Positions 25,601 to 38,900 of a stretch of DNA of 64,000 nt are shown here, one piece after another. The notes under the pieces are model-generated. The model was not told the DNA's origin. It ran no database searches and worked only from the letters and a program-made list of their open reading frames with translations. The stretch covers positions 13,375,126 through 13,439,125 of the forward strand of contig OZ038320.1 of assembly GCA_964035795.1 (NCBI GenBank), written 5' to 3'. Both the position numbers and the translations under genes were made by a program. Each line of letters begins with the position of its first letter. Within the stretch, counting starts at the first letter, position 1. This DNA is from Pterobdella sp. o SKG-2022. Lineage: Eukaryota; Annelida; Clitellata; Hirudinida; Piscicolidae.

Positions 25601-27776
25601 TCAAAGCCATTGATCAATGCTAAGGGAAGCTTTTGAATGCTCCCAACAATACCCCATGATCAATGCCTTAAAAATGACCGTTTACCGTTGAAATCACCAA
25701 ACCTTAACGAAGCATTATAAGACCAGTTTAGCATGTTTCTAAACAATTTTTTGTTCTCTAAAGAATATATTAAATGAATGACTGAGTTTTTTAGTATGCC
25801 TGTGAAATTAATTAGAGTGGAAGTCAAGTGAATCGATCATATTCAAAACCTCTGTGAGCTTCAATCTATTTCATGATTTCATTTTTTATTTCGCGAATCA
25901 GTTCAAAATCTAATTATATAAGTTTTATTTTTTAATTTCAAAAGGGTTTTGATTCTTTATAATCTCCACTAAGATCAATTTCGGTCTACTGCTCAACACG
26001 AGTTTCAAAGTATATGGCAGCTTTACCATGTTATCAATTAATTTGCAGCATCTAATTTCAGTTTTGAGCTCACAATTTCATGTCTGAGATTAACATCAAA
26101 TCAATAAAAGTTTAGCATCAAAAATATAATTAGCAAACTTTATTGCCATTAGAAATACAACTGATGTCGAAAAAAGTTAAAAAAAAGTATCCGAAAGTTA
26201 AAAATTCATATTAAATGAAAAAATTTAAAATAAATATAATTAAACTTGAATAACTAAGTTTAAATCAAATATAATTTAAATTTATATTGAATATGAAAAT
26301 TCAAATTAAATATAAAAATAAGATTTAATCAAGAAAAAAAGTTCATATGTATTTTGTAATTTAAGATTTTTGTGCAAATTTGATTATTTTGTTTTATTTT
26401 TTAGTTTGCATTCACTATGTTTTTCAAATTATTGTTGTGTAGTTGATGTGTTTGCTGAAAACTGTAAAATGACTAAGTAAATAAAATACTTCAAACCAAA
26501 TCAAAAGCCTCATCAAAAAAACATGTGAAAATACTCATTTTTGAAATTATTTTAGAAAGTAAATTCAATCTATTGAATCATCCAGTCATTTGGTTAGTCA
26601 AACCCTTTCACGCCTGTATCAATGATTTTTGAAACTGAATTATGAAACAAATGATAAAAATTTTGAATAAAAAGACTCTTTTCATATAATGGGTTTTAAA
26701 AATGCCATTAGTAGCAATGCATTGTAATGGAGATTTAGGCATTCATATCCATTATGAAGTATTAAACATCGATAATGTTTGCAAATATTAAAGACTTCAC
26801 ATATAGAAGTCCATGCATTACTGATCTTACAATATTGAAATAAGTTAAACTTCAATATTTTTTATCTTTTGAATATTTTAAAATTTCAGATAATTAGAAT
26901 GAAATTTTCCTTATTTGGACCATTTGCTCATTTTGTACACGAGAAATCAACGTTAATTACTTTTTTGTTTCTGACAATCTCTACAGGAGCGGTCAATACA
27001 CTTTCTTGAGTTTCCAGCGGAGTGTCTGATGTGAATTGTCGACCCGATTTAACGGGTTTTCTGTTTTGGTTGCAATCCATCAATTCATCAAGAGAAAACA
27101 TTTTACGATTACGAGAAGGTTGGTGATGGAAGCCGATTGATGCTACAGGATAAAGTTCACTGATGTTGGATTTATCATTAGTAGATGTGCCTGTGTTGCC
27201 TGACATGCGTTGAGTGTAAGGTGTGGTTGGGGTTCTTGTGAGGTTGCTTTGAGGTGCATTGTTTGATTTGTTGGTGTAGGAATCATTTGAGCTGTTTCTG
27301 GTAGCACTGGGATGACTATTGCTGTTGTAATTGACGCACTCCTGGTACTTGGTGTTGGCCAGTAGAACCTGAGTGTGTCTTTTGAGGTTGGAGTTGAGAA
27401 TGTTCAACGTGGAGAGTAAACTGGCAAAGTCGTTTTGATCGCTTTGTTCTGTTCCATAATCATAGCTCCGATAATTTTTGATCACAGTTGAGTTTTCTTT
27501 CACAAATTTTTCTGAAGGGTTGTCTGATTGGAAGAGCTCTTTGTCATTCCAGTCTTTGGTGTTGTGGTTTTGTGTGTCATCTGTGCTATTGATTTGATAA
27601 TACTTAAATTTTCCAAAAAGACTTTTGAATTTTTCTTCATGCTTTTTATCGCCAGTGCTATCATCATCTGAAATGTGCTCTGGAATTGGTGCCTTTATGT
27701 TGATTTTGCTATTCATTTCGATTGCTGAAGTGTCCAATAATGTCTGCCTTTTATTGAATTTTTTTGATAAAATCAA
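19632..27776 (-). CDS. Pentameric ligand-gated ion channel-like protein lacking Cys-loop cysteines
   Basis: Predicted exons: 27776-26952, 25245-25117, 24972-24861, 23313-23228, 22826-22569, 22256-22101, 20671-20593, 19762-19632; about 591 aa. It belongs to an invertebrate family typed by VFLKLGEIDTLHDRF and FIQARWREP in the first beta strands, then YWTPKLFIENVF (loop A region). The Cys-loop position reads FMELNKFPFDTQDL, so the FPFD core is kept but both cysteines are replaced. M1 begins FFIWNIFVVMFLI, M2 follows PQNRLQLS, M3 is in DKYILGSMCILCCICVWHSI, and M4 is in the last exon. It is probably a plasma-membrane channel or chemosensory-type receptor of unknown ligand. Exon 1 (275 codons, Ser/Asn/Thr-rich, no signal peptide seen) is joined in phase through a weak donor (AAC/GTTGAT), so its membership is less certain than the rest. 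Confidence 0.85.
23872..23960. repeat. GATA/GGAT microsatellite
   Basis: Degenerate tetranucleotide run of ATAG, ATGA and GGAT units in the intron between the channel-gene exons at 24972-24861 and 23313-23228. Confidence 0.9.
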
Positions 27777-30700
27777 TTTTGATTTTAATCATTGGCTCAC
27801 AACTATTTCATTTCACCAACTTTTCAAGTTTTTCCTAATTTTCCATATTTACAGACTAATATCCTTCTATCAAGGGGAAAAATGAAACTTTTCCAACTTA
27901 AGTATTCCTTCAAAACAATTTCAATCAGGTATATAACTTAAATAATTATAAAATACTTATTTAAAATAAAAAGCTAAATGAAGTTCCAATACGAAGCGCC
28001 GTGTTGGTGGACACGGCTTAAAAGGATAGGTCGTTCATCAGTATATATACATGCTTCTTCACTTTGCTGTTCTAATTCCAAGGAAGCTAAAATTTATTTT
28101 TAATATATATCTACTTCAACAATTCAATTGATAACCATTGAAATTTAATTAATCTCACTTTCTGTAAAGCTTTCCACTACATATGTATCATCAAGTATCA
28201 ATTTTTGTCATAACAGATTTTGAGGGTGAGAATATAATAAATATCCGTTAATTTGTCTATCAATAAATTATATTTTTTATTCGATTTTTAAAATTTGAGA
28301 TATTAATTTTAATTTTCGTTTTACAATTCATGTGTATAAGATCGATAAAATAGCAGAGAGCAAATAGCCGGCAGGATGGGTCATGTGAGGTTCTATTGAT
28401 ACGAATAAATACGCCATCCTACTAATTGCTATAAAACCACTGCCATTCGTATATAACTTGGCTTTACGTCATTTTCACATTATTTGAAAATAATGATTCT
28501 ACTAGAAAAAAAAAATTTGCGATTTGAAAGAAATATATAAGCTATTCGACTTTTGTTTTTAAATTTAAAAAGGTTCGAAACTGCGCATTATTGAAAAGCA
28601 TACTTAGGAACGCACGGGAGTAGTACCGAGACTAGGTTGATCTGTGAAGCATCATGTCATAATTGAAAAACCCAAAAAATACTTTATACGTTTACTTCAA
28701 ATTTGTTTGAACTTGCAAAAATGATTAGAAACATATAAACATTTAGAAAAATTGCAATGAATTAAAATTAAAGATAGTAAATACAATTTTTGGGCTCTGA
28801 TTTAAGATTTTCTGCATAAAAACATCAAACCTTCGTGTTTTATGCTCGGCCCATGATATTTGCCTACAAAGCATTCATCAACTAAATAAAAATATGTTCG
28901 AGAGGTTTTCAAGCACAAATTATAAAAATAAAGATTTTATGAATTTATTTGAACAAAAGTATATACGTTATGAACGAATGGGAGCTTTGAAACTGGGATG
29001 TTTTGCAGTGTTTTTTTTCTATTTTTTTACTTTCCAATCCCTACAACACTTCTGTATACTGTTATTTGTGTTCAGTTCGTGAACACAGTGAAGTTTTTAC
29101 TTGGTGGGATGTGGCCCATGCATCTCACAGTTGATCACCGGATTTTATTGATTTTAGTTTATTACAATTAAAGCTTCCAATTTAGTTTTTGGTACAAAGT
29201 AAGTTGGTTCGATAAATGTTTTTTAGGTTTCGATTCAGCTTCAGTTCGGATTAATTCACTTTTATAAGGTTCTCAACATTAAATCATGAGATAACATCTA
29301 TGAGTTTCGAATTTTTTCAAAAGTCAATATCGAAAAAATCAATAATGATAACATTTAAATTGTGATTTAAAGACCACATTTCCGAAACAAACAACCTTCA
29401 CCACAAGCATAAAACATTACTAACTATAATTTATATTTTTTACAGTTGGATAAAATTAACAAACTGAAAATCCCACTATCTGTATATTTTTATGATGTCT
29501 CAAAAGTATTTAAATGGTAATAACTATCAAAGGATTGAAGATGTGTGGTCTGGAGAGTGTGGATAGGTGATTTTGCACTCTTGATTGCTCAATTTGAGTA
29601 AATTCTCGATATTCAGGATTTGTTTGATTTAATGTGAGAATTTGCAACCATAAAAACTGTCTCCAATCCTAATGTTGTTTTGGTCGCTTTTATTGATATT
29701 TATTATTTCAAGAAAAGCTTGAATCCCACAATTAACTTTTTATTCTTGTAGGATGTCTTATTACTAAAAACAAATTTTTGATACATTGATAAAAAAGTAT
29801 TGTCAAAATATACCTTAAGGACAATATAATCAGTTTTTCTATTTTGAAGCGTAAAATATTAGGAAGTTATTCTTAGCACAAAATGTGAATTTCCCAGATT
29901 AAAAATAGAATTAAGACTCAACTAAAACTACATTATGTATGCACCAAAAGCATGCAACGTTTACATGAATCGAGATTGATTTCATGTTTCCTTACATTCA
30001 ATTAACCACCCATATTATCGACCACTAAAACAAAAACTTCAGAAAAATTTCACTTAAAAAACTGTATCAAAATAATAAATCTGTTCAGTTTTTTTTTATC
30101 GAAATTACGCAGTTTATAATGCTATTCATGCCTTTCATCACTTGGCTTCATGTTCGACTCTCGTTCTTGTACAAGCAGAATTACATGGAAATATTTCTAC
30201 AGAATTTTTTTCAAAATTATTTTCAACATTTTTGTTCAATTTTGTGACTTGCATGATTTAGCAAAATTTTAGAGCGTTCTTCATTACACATAAGTGCTCA
30301 TAATTTGACGTCTGCATATTGCCGTCACCAAGTGATATAAATGATCTTTTCGAGCTTTTTTCATTATAACCCAAAATATTCACTATACCTTAATTTTGAA
30401 TGAATCGTAAGTTTTTTGCCATGTCTATTTTGGTATTAAAATAACGAATACTTTGAAGTAAAATGGCTGGAATCTGTTTTTTGAAGAATCATACTACTTC
30501 AAGTAATTTTCAAAACTAGATCGTTTCAAAAAGAATGAGAAAATAAAATGAAGAAATGGATTCATTCGATGCCACAAGCTTCAATATAAATAACTTCAAT
30601 CTCATAATCACATTATCTTCTATATGTGAATCGTTTTATTTCCGTAGGAATAGTTTAACTGAACTAAAAATCGAAAAAGATATTTTGCTAAATTAAGAAA

Positions 30701-33700
30701 AGTGCCATAGAATACGATTATGTATGAGATAATAGTGGCATTAACTAGGTCATAATTATTCCAAATGCTCTGCCTACTAAGCTATTTGGACTGCAGGGCT
30801 GCTTTTAAATGAGTCAACAAAAAAGGACTAATCAAGTAAACCATAAAAATATTCATTAAATATGACATGAAAACCTATGAGCATATTTCCAAGTGCATCA
30901 TTATTGTACTTTAAAATGCTGCGATAATTTAACCAAACATATGATTAGATAGTAAAAAAATGAGAACATATAATAATTTCAAATCTATTATTAGGAATTA
31001 AAATTGAAATAATGACGGCTTAAATGCCATTGGTTTAGAGGGTGATATAAGATAAGATGTCAATTGAAAATTATGTGATCTGTCATGTGAAGATTTAGAA
31101 AAAATCAAATAAATAATTACTTTTCCTGACAATGATGCTTTTTTATGGTGATCCATTGATATAATTGCATCTATTTTCATTTTCTGTTTCATTGCATCAA
31201 GTTTATTACCACCTATCATCACCGAGAAAAGTGGGATACTCTTGTTAAGTAATTTTAATATCAACACAAGTAAACAGATATTTTTATAGCTACTTTCAAG
31301 ATCAGAAAAATAAATAGTATAAAAGTTTTAAATTTTTAAATTAAACTAGAAATTTAAAAAAAAAGAGAACGTGGAAACATTTTATAAATAAAGTTTTGCC
31401 TTGGTTAGGAATAATTTATAAAATTTTAATATCAACTATCATTTCAAAAGGACCAATAAATAAATATATGAAAATTGTTGAGAACTGATTGAAGAGTGAA
31501 ACATATTTTTTGTGCGTGAAAATGACCAACAAGAATGAAGAAAAGAAGCTTTCAAACAGTGCCAGCCCACAAGACTCAATGATGAGTCTCATTGATGAAG
31601 ATATTCATTCTTTGAGTCTCTTATTTATAATCTACCCGGTCATTCTTTGAAATCTTTCAACATCGAGGGTATGTGTTTTTGCCTTTTATTAAATATCCCA
31701 TTACTTTTTTGTTTTTGTGGGCATTAGATCTTTCCATCAAGACAAAAATCCCCAACCAACTTTCTATATAATTTAAAAGGTTTCTAACTTTAAAAAAGCA
31801 AAATAAAAGTTAAGCTGCAATATATATTTTTGATTAATCTTTAAAGTTTCATTTATTGCAGTTTGCCAAACTCCTTTGTTAAGTCGACTTTCTTCCCGAT
31901 GTTAATATGAATAAAATAAAAATATTATATGCTCTTCTATCCTTTCAAACGAAGAATTTTAAGTTTTATCAGTATTTTATCGCGTTATTGGAGCAGCAAT
32001 AACAATTTCTCTCTTCTGGTATCTAATAAAATTCACTTCCTTCTACCTTCATTAAATCCATGCTCATATCTTTTGATAGGATTTTAATAAGTAATAAATA
32101 GTTTTTCTTATGGTTTTACCATTAACTTTCTAACATGCTCTTTGTTATTTTTTTTTAATTATTCATAATGCCTCATATGCAGACTTGAAAGCCGATTTTA
32201 ATAATGAATATAAAATTTGATATCATTTTAAGAGAAACTCAATTATCATAGTAACTTTGAAAAGCTGTTCTCAAAATTGCGTAACATAACTATTGTTAAA
32301 TAAATAATAAGCAAATAAATAAACAATATTTATCATACTAAATTTTAAAAAATTCTATTGAATTTAATTTAAAATAAAATAATTAAATGGTTGTTCAAGA
32401 ATTGTTAAATAATTACTGCATTTACATAACTGAAGTTGAACAAATTCATAAAAATACCAGCTTGATGGTTCTCCAAGTTTCCAGAAAGTTTCAGGAAGAA
32501 TAAGACTACTGAAACGAGCGATTCATTGTGGTTTGACAGTATTTCAACTGAGATTCACCAGCATACAGACCAAATGTTGAAACATTGTCTGCACTCAGCT
32601 GTTTAAAAAGCAGGCTGACCAAACAGATACCAAATGATCTCAACAATATCTTAAATGTTCCTATTTATAAAAATAAGAGGCAAAAAAAGATTACAATAAT
32701 TACCGTGACATTTTTTTTAATCTGTAGCAAAAAAATGCTTAGAAAAGGTAGTACTCAAGTGCTTGGTAACCTTGAAAACCTTAGACTAGAAAGCCAGTGT
32801 GGGAACGGGTCGTAGGACGACTGGCATGATGTTTTTGTTGAAGAACTGCAAAACAAAGTAGATTTTTATGTTGTATTTTCAAGGCTTTTGCGACCGCTAG
32901 CTGAGCTGAAACATGGGAAACTGCCGAAACTTGGTTGTCTGAACAATATTATTTGACAATTCGACATTGGTATGAAAGTTCAAATAATTGTGGGTCACGA
33001 ACTATCAAACTCTTTCTCTCTGAATAACGATGGAAAGCAAAGACGTGTCTTAGTACCTTTTTGTTCCGGTTCTTTTTTGTATTTTTAATTAAAGTTATAA
33101 TTGAAAACATAATGACTTAAATTTTTGTGTAAGCAAAAACCGATGGCAAGCTTTTGGACTTAGGAACACTGAAAGCTAAAACCAAACTAAGAAAATTCCT
33201 TTTTAGAAAACTGTGCTCTGGCTGATTATTTTTTGGATAAAAATTGTAGCTTTATATCAAAAAGCTAAGAAGCTTTGCACCAAGCTAAGTTTTCAGGGCA
33301 GTCGTTACTTCTACTTTTGTACGGTTGTTACACCTGTTATCTTCATCGAAAATACATCAACTGCAACAGTGCTACTTTAGACATTTTATGGAAAATAAAA
33401 TAGAATGATAAAATTTCTCATTCAACTAAAATTCAGAATGAGTTAAATATCGCCGTAAGAACACATTTTGATTAAGTTTTTGTAGAAAATAAAAAGCTGC
33501 ATGCTACAAACAGAAAATAAAATTAGTTAATTGGTTTGTTAGTGTAACTTTCCCATTGAGTCTGCAAAATGTCGACAAAAAAAACAATTTACAACTACTC
33601 ACAACAATAGAACAAAAAATTAAACCAGAAAACATAAGAACTTTTAGATGTTCAGCACCAAACCCAAAACAATCATTTTAAAAAAAAAATACAATTTGCA

Positions 33701-34356
33701 GACTTTCAATAACAAAAGCTCATAACTACTTCAAAACATATGCCGTATTAACTACCTATGAATAAGAAGATTTTTGAAGACAAATAATTTAATGTAACAT
33801 TTCCAAGTAAATACTTGAAAATGTTACATTGATAACGAAAAGCTTCGTGTTTTAATAAAAATTAGTATTGTTTATGAATCTCCTTATTTCATTGTGGCTA
33901 GTGAAAATCATCAATCATCACAAGATTTTTGAGTACTATATGAAGTAAATTTTGAAATAATTGAGCTTTTTTTAATATTTAAATTGTTTTTATGAGTTTA
34001 TTGGAATTAAATAGAATTTTAAATTTTTAAATTCCAGCTTACATATATTTGGCTATTAGCTGAACTGCAAGCTAACCGAATACTAATGAATAATAATATA
34101 AGTTGTAGAGCTTATACAATCTAGCACCCGACACGCTTTATTTTTGAGTCTTTTTGCCAGATTTAAATTTCTTAATTCATTTATTTCATAGTTTACAAAA
34201 TAAATTTTTGTAGTTAAATCGTTTTATTTTAAATAATCTATTTCTTTAATAAGTTGACTTTGTGCGTAAATAATTTTTTTAACCGGAAATTTATTTAAGT
34301 TTAATTAATTCAGAATTTAAATCTTATCTCGTTTAAATAAATAAAGTCTGGTAATA
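27777..34356. other. Gene-poor interval upstream of akirin
   Basis: No gene could be supported. Two weak hints are recorded. One is a plus-strand start at 31524 (MTNKNEEKKL, then a stop after about 42 codons). The other is a minus-strand exon-like frame at 31267-31137 containing MIGGNKLDAMKQKMKIDAI, preceded by an AG and followed by a GTAATT. Neither connects to a recognisable protein. The rest is A+T-rich sequence containing repeat A copy 3. Confidence 0.5.
33811..33912 (+). repeat. Dispersed repeat A, copy 3
   Basis: Contains ATACTTGAAAATGTTACATT, GAAAAGCTTCGTGTTTTAAT and ATTGTGGCTAGTGAAAATCA in the same order and orientation as copy 1. It lies about 450 bp upstream of the akirin start codon. 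A weaker relative is at about 35409-35470, inside the last akirin intron. Confidence 0.65.
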
Positions 34357-35681
34357 ATGGCGTGCGCTGGAACGCTCAAAAGACATTTAGAATTTGAGCC
34401 TTTAATGCCTCAAAATAGCCCGAAAAGAATGTGCCTGAGGCCACCTTCTACGCCTACATCTTTCCAACAAGGAAGAGGTTTTCATTTTGAATTGAGTAGT
34501 TTTATTTATAACTTAGGATTAATCTTATGATACTTTAAATAGCTTTCAAGGCATCTCCAGAAATGATGGCACCTTCATTCCGCAAAAATCATCTTTCAAC
34601 ACTTTCTTCTTCAAAACTCCTTGACTCTTCTAACAGAAATTCATTAATGGCTATAAGTAATCATTCAAACTTAAATCTCAGTGAATTATTGACTTCATTG
34701 AAAAAAGATTCTAAAGGATCAAAAGAAACAAAGGAAGGGATGCAGGTGGATGTTACTGCTAACAACATACCAACTATTCCTATTAAAATGGTAGTATATC
34801 TTGTTTATTTCTTCAGTTACTAAAGTATAAACATTAATTATTTTTAGATGAAATATATCCGTGAAAAAGTTTTGGAAGATTTTGAAGCAGAAGTTAAAGA
34901 ACAGTTTGAACAAATTCTTGCTCATAAACTCACGGGTAAAAATAAAAATGCATTGTTGTATTCATAAAGATTTTTCATTAAATTATCTCCAAAAATTTCT
35001 AAGACTATTTTTATATAATTTCATTGTTAAAACTATTATAAAGATTGTGTTAATTTATTTACAGAGCAATATGAGTCTCTTTTGAAGTTCAATCAAAACC
35101 AACTAGCTTCAAAGTTCCACACCACTTGTGCCTCTTGTGAGTCTCGCTTCATTACTTGTATCCATTTTAAGTTCATATGAGAGCATGTATATTGATAAAA
35201 ATTTAATTCAATAAACTTTATGAATTGTAATCATAAATTTGATATTTTAAAAAGTGTTGGAAAAGGTTTTTATTATAAATACTTTTTTGATTACCTTTGA
35301 AAGCCTCTTTTTTTAAATAATTTTGTGTTTTGGTCTAATAATTCTTCACACAGTTTCATTTTAAAATTATGCAGTTTATGATAACTAAGCTTTAGAAATA
35401 TATTCTATAAAAGTCATTTGATAATGTTACGTATGTAATAAAAAGCTTTGTGCAAAGTAGAATAAATTGAACCTTTAATTTCAATCATCAATATTTTAAA
35501 CTATTTTTGTTTTTCAATAACGTATCAGCCTTGAATTTAAATAATTCTGGTTGTTATTCTGAAAAATACTCATGGTAAGAGGTAGTTTTTCAAAACTCCA
35601 ACTTCAACTACAGTATAATATAATTTTGAAATAATACAAAGCCTTTATTTAACATTAAATATCCCTACAGATGTTTCTTAG
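34357..35681 (+). CDS. AKIRIN: Akirin, nuclear transcription/immune co-factor, 5 exons
   Basis: Akirins are small nuclear proteins that bridge transcription factors (NF-kB/Relish, Twist) to SWI/SNF chromatin remodellers and are needed for innate immune gene expression and muscle patterning. Predicted exons: 34357-34477, 34543-34790, 34848-34935, 35065-35136, 35671-35681; 179 aa. The N-terminus MACAGTLKRHLEFEPLM matches the family signature (MAC-ATLKR-L-FDPL), followed by a short SPKR basic patch. The C-terminal helix reads KYIREKVLEDFEAEVKEQFE, then LTEQYESLLKFNQNQ, as in akirins. The family ends in SYVS. In exon 4 the frame runs on to a spurious tail, but a GTGAGT donor at 35137 joined to a CTACAG acceptor at 35670 gives an 11-nt exon that restores CASYVS and a stop. 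Reading through exon 4 would end at 35180 without SYVS. Confidence 0.93.
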
Positions 35682-35944
35682 GAGAGTTTTCTGGTCAAGT
35701 CTTATTTGAGCAGTCGTTGATATGGTTGACATTTTTGTTGATGTTTATTACAAATATTCAATTTTACAAAACTGATTTAATTGAAGATTTTAAAATTGAT
35801 GTTTTTGGCCTAAATAAAGTTTGATCTAAAAGTATTCAAAAGCTCTAAAACTACTATCATGAAGTGTTAAAAAGTGTTAAGGCTTACTTTCATTTATAAA
35901 CCTAGATGCTTAAATATCTTTAAAAAATGCGAATAGTCGAAACT

Positions 35945-38900
35945 CTAGTGACTGGGATCTAAATTGAAGTTGAGTGCCTGGTTGACTTGTTCAAGCAGGG
36001 AGGCAGAGTCAACCAGGTCATCTCCAATAGAAGCTCGAGGTACTTGTCTAGAGATTTCTTCCATCTCTTTGCGTTTTCTGTATGAGATTTTAACGCTTTT
36101 TTGAGAGCTGTCTTTACTTTGAGGTTTTTTAAAATACAGGCTTTCACTTCCTTTTTCTTGCATTTCGCTTTTTCTAACAGGTATTTTTTTAACTTGTCCA
36201 TTTATTTGTTTTGGTTCTTCATTTTTTTCTTCTAATTTTTTTTTCATTTTTCTCTTGTTTACGTACGTTGGTCTTGAAACGGGTAAATTGACATAAGTGT
36301 TTTCAACTATTGATGAAGGTTCAACTGAAACATTGTTCATTTGATTGCTTTTGAGAAGAGTAATAGATGTTGGAACATTATAATAAGCCTCATTAGTGCC
36401 TGTTTCTTTCTCACTACTGATACTTTGCAAGTTTTGGTACAAAGGCTCTTTTTTAGAGTAGATTGCTCCGTCGATAATAACTTCTTTTCTCAAGTCTGAT
36501 TTTCTGTCTTGTATTTCATTATATTCGTTTGATAACTCTTTCTTCCGTTTTCTTTTTGAAATTTCTCCATCTTTCTTTTTATTATCCTCTGCGTCAATTG
36601 CCGGAGCTTCTACAAAAATATGTTTACATCATTGAAAAAATTGAAATTATAGAACTCTAAAGCAAATTTCTATTGAAAATTTTTCAGAATTAAAGTTAAA
36701 TTTTTTTTTGTATTTAGAAAGTTTTAGTAATTTATTATTGAAAATTATGTGTAGTATCTACATTATTTAACCTGCATAAAGACCAATGAAAGAGCCATCT
36801 TCGGCAAAATTAAGATGACAGTCGTTTTCAAGCAGAAGAGACAAAGAGTTTCTTTCTAAAAGTTTTTTCACCAACTCTTCATCTTTTTCATCCCAAATGA
36901 CTTTACTCAAACGCTGTTGTGATTTCAGTGAGTTGTAGCAGTATTGGTTGAGTAAGTGCTTGCGATGTGTTTGCTCCAATTCTTTATTTTCTTTTTCAAG
37001 TTGCTTCAATCTTCTTTTTTGGCGATTTTCTCTCAAGTACTGTAATCCATTCAAATTGCTACATACAGTTTCATTGTTAGGACAACTACTACCACTCGAG
37101 CTACTGCTTTGGACTTGCTTTTTTAAATAGAACCTTCCCGCAATAACTTCGCCTCTTTCTCTCAACAACCTCAAACTCCTTTCAAAAAATAAAAATTTCA
37201 TCAATTTTTAACATAAAGATTTAAAATTTGTGACTTAACATTTTTTTGAGTTCACCAAAGTCAAGGCTCCATTTTCTTGCATCCAACCATCCTCGACCAA
37301 GTTCCTTCTCACGCACTAAATATTTTTATAAAAAAGTTTTTTCAAGAAATTGTAAAGTTAGGAAATTGAATAACCGTTGTAAGGTCTTTTACGATTAACT
37401 TTGAAGCAGTAGATTAGAATCATAGCAAGGATAATAATCACGAAGAGAAATATCAGCAACAAAACCAAAGCAGCAATTTTGCCAGCAGATGAAGAAGGGG
37501 GCGTTGTAACGATTGCTGTTGTCGTTGTACTCTCAATAACTGATTGATGTAACATGAAACTCTTGAATGATTTAATAACATAACTACAGTAAATATTGAA
37601 AAAAAAACTATTGTATGTAAATGATTTTTTAAAATGATTAAGAATCTTTTTAAAATTAATTAGAAACAAGAAATGATGAAAATATTTATACGATATTTTC
37701 TGGTACTGACATGGAGGCAGTGCATCTATAATGACATTAGAAGAACTGCACAAAACATCACTGGTGCAAGCAATTATCCTAAATGCATAACAGAAGGCGT
37801 TTGAAAGATTGGTGATATTTGAATATTGTTCATTTGACATCCATATATACGATATACTTTCTCCACTAAGGTAAATGTCATTTGATTCATTTAAGGAGTT
37901 TGAAGTTTTGTGATCATCGTTGTGTGCAACAGTGAAATTTGAACAATTTTTTTGTTTGTAACTGACATAATTAGATTCATTTTTACTCAGTCTATCTGTG
38001 ATATCAACGAGGGTATTTCAATTAATTGAAAAAAAACTTATAAATTGCTTCTACATTACAAACTGTCGTTGTACCTGAATCTAGTACAGAATATTGGACA
38101 TAGTATCGATTGCCATGGTTATTGACAACGCCATCAGAAGAACGTTGCCAAACCACTTGAGCCCAATTAGTTTCGGTTATAACATATTTTATAAATGGTA
38201 CATCTGGCTCTAAAAATAAAAGTTAACTAAAAAATTAAAATATATCAACTCTTTCATACCTTGGAGGGGGTTGGTAAAGACTTCGACAACTTTGGGTGGG
38301 CCCTTTCCTGCTTTAGTAGAAGCCCACACATACAAAAAATACTTGGTGTCGTTTTGCAGGCCTTCAAACTGGTGTTCAGTAGATTTGTCAACAAAAGTCT
38401 GAACCAACCTGTTCATGGAGGGAGGTGGAACTTTGATGCCCGTATAATATCCCTTCAATACACCATTAACTTGTCGAGGAGGCATCCATGATATTTTGAT
38501 GTGATGACTTCCTATCTCTGTTATCTGAACGTTTGCCACTTCTTCTGGAGCTAGAAAGTTTTAGATATAAAAAGTAATTGCACTTAATTTCAGTTTATGG
38601 ATAATGAATTTATTTTTTTTTGATTCCATACACACTTCTTGCATTCAAGTATTAGTAACTAAAATTAAAATTTATTAATTCAATGAAATTATGTTTTAAA
38701 AGTTTGCAATGATATTTAATCACCTCCTTCAGGCGTTTCAACATGGACTTCCTCGCTCCATGGACCGTTAGAGGCCCCATTCAAAATTGAAACTGATATA
38801 GACAATTTGCTAAAAGGCCATAATTTGTGGGTTATATATTTAAAGTAAATGTCAGATTCATTTTCCGAAGTATGACTCATAATTAATTCCTGAGTTAAAG

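Noticed and set aside
31000..31640. Small gene(s) around 31.0-31.6 kb on either strand
   Set aside because: Short exon-like frames exist, but no family resemblance, no consistent partner exons and no transcript evidence.
36948..37130. Plus-strand frame over the adhesion-receptor cytoplasmic exon
   Set aside because: Antisense shadow of the exon 37178-36772, whose phase fits its neighbours.
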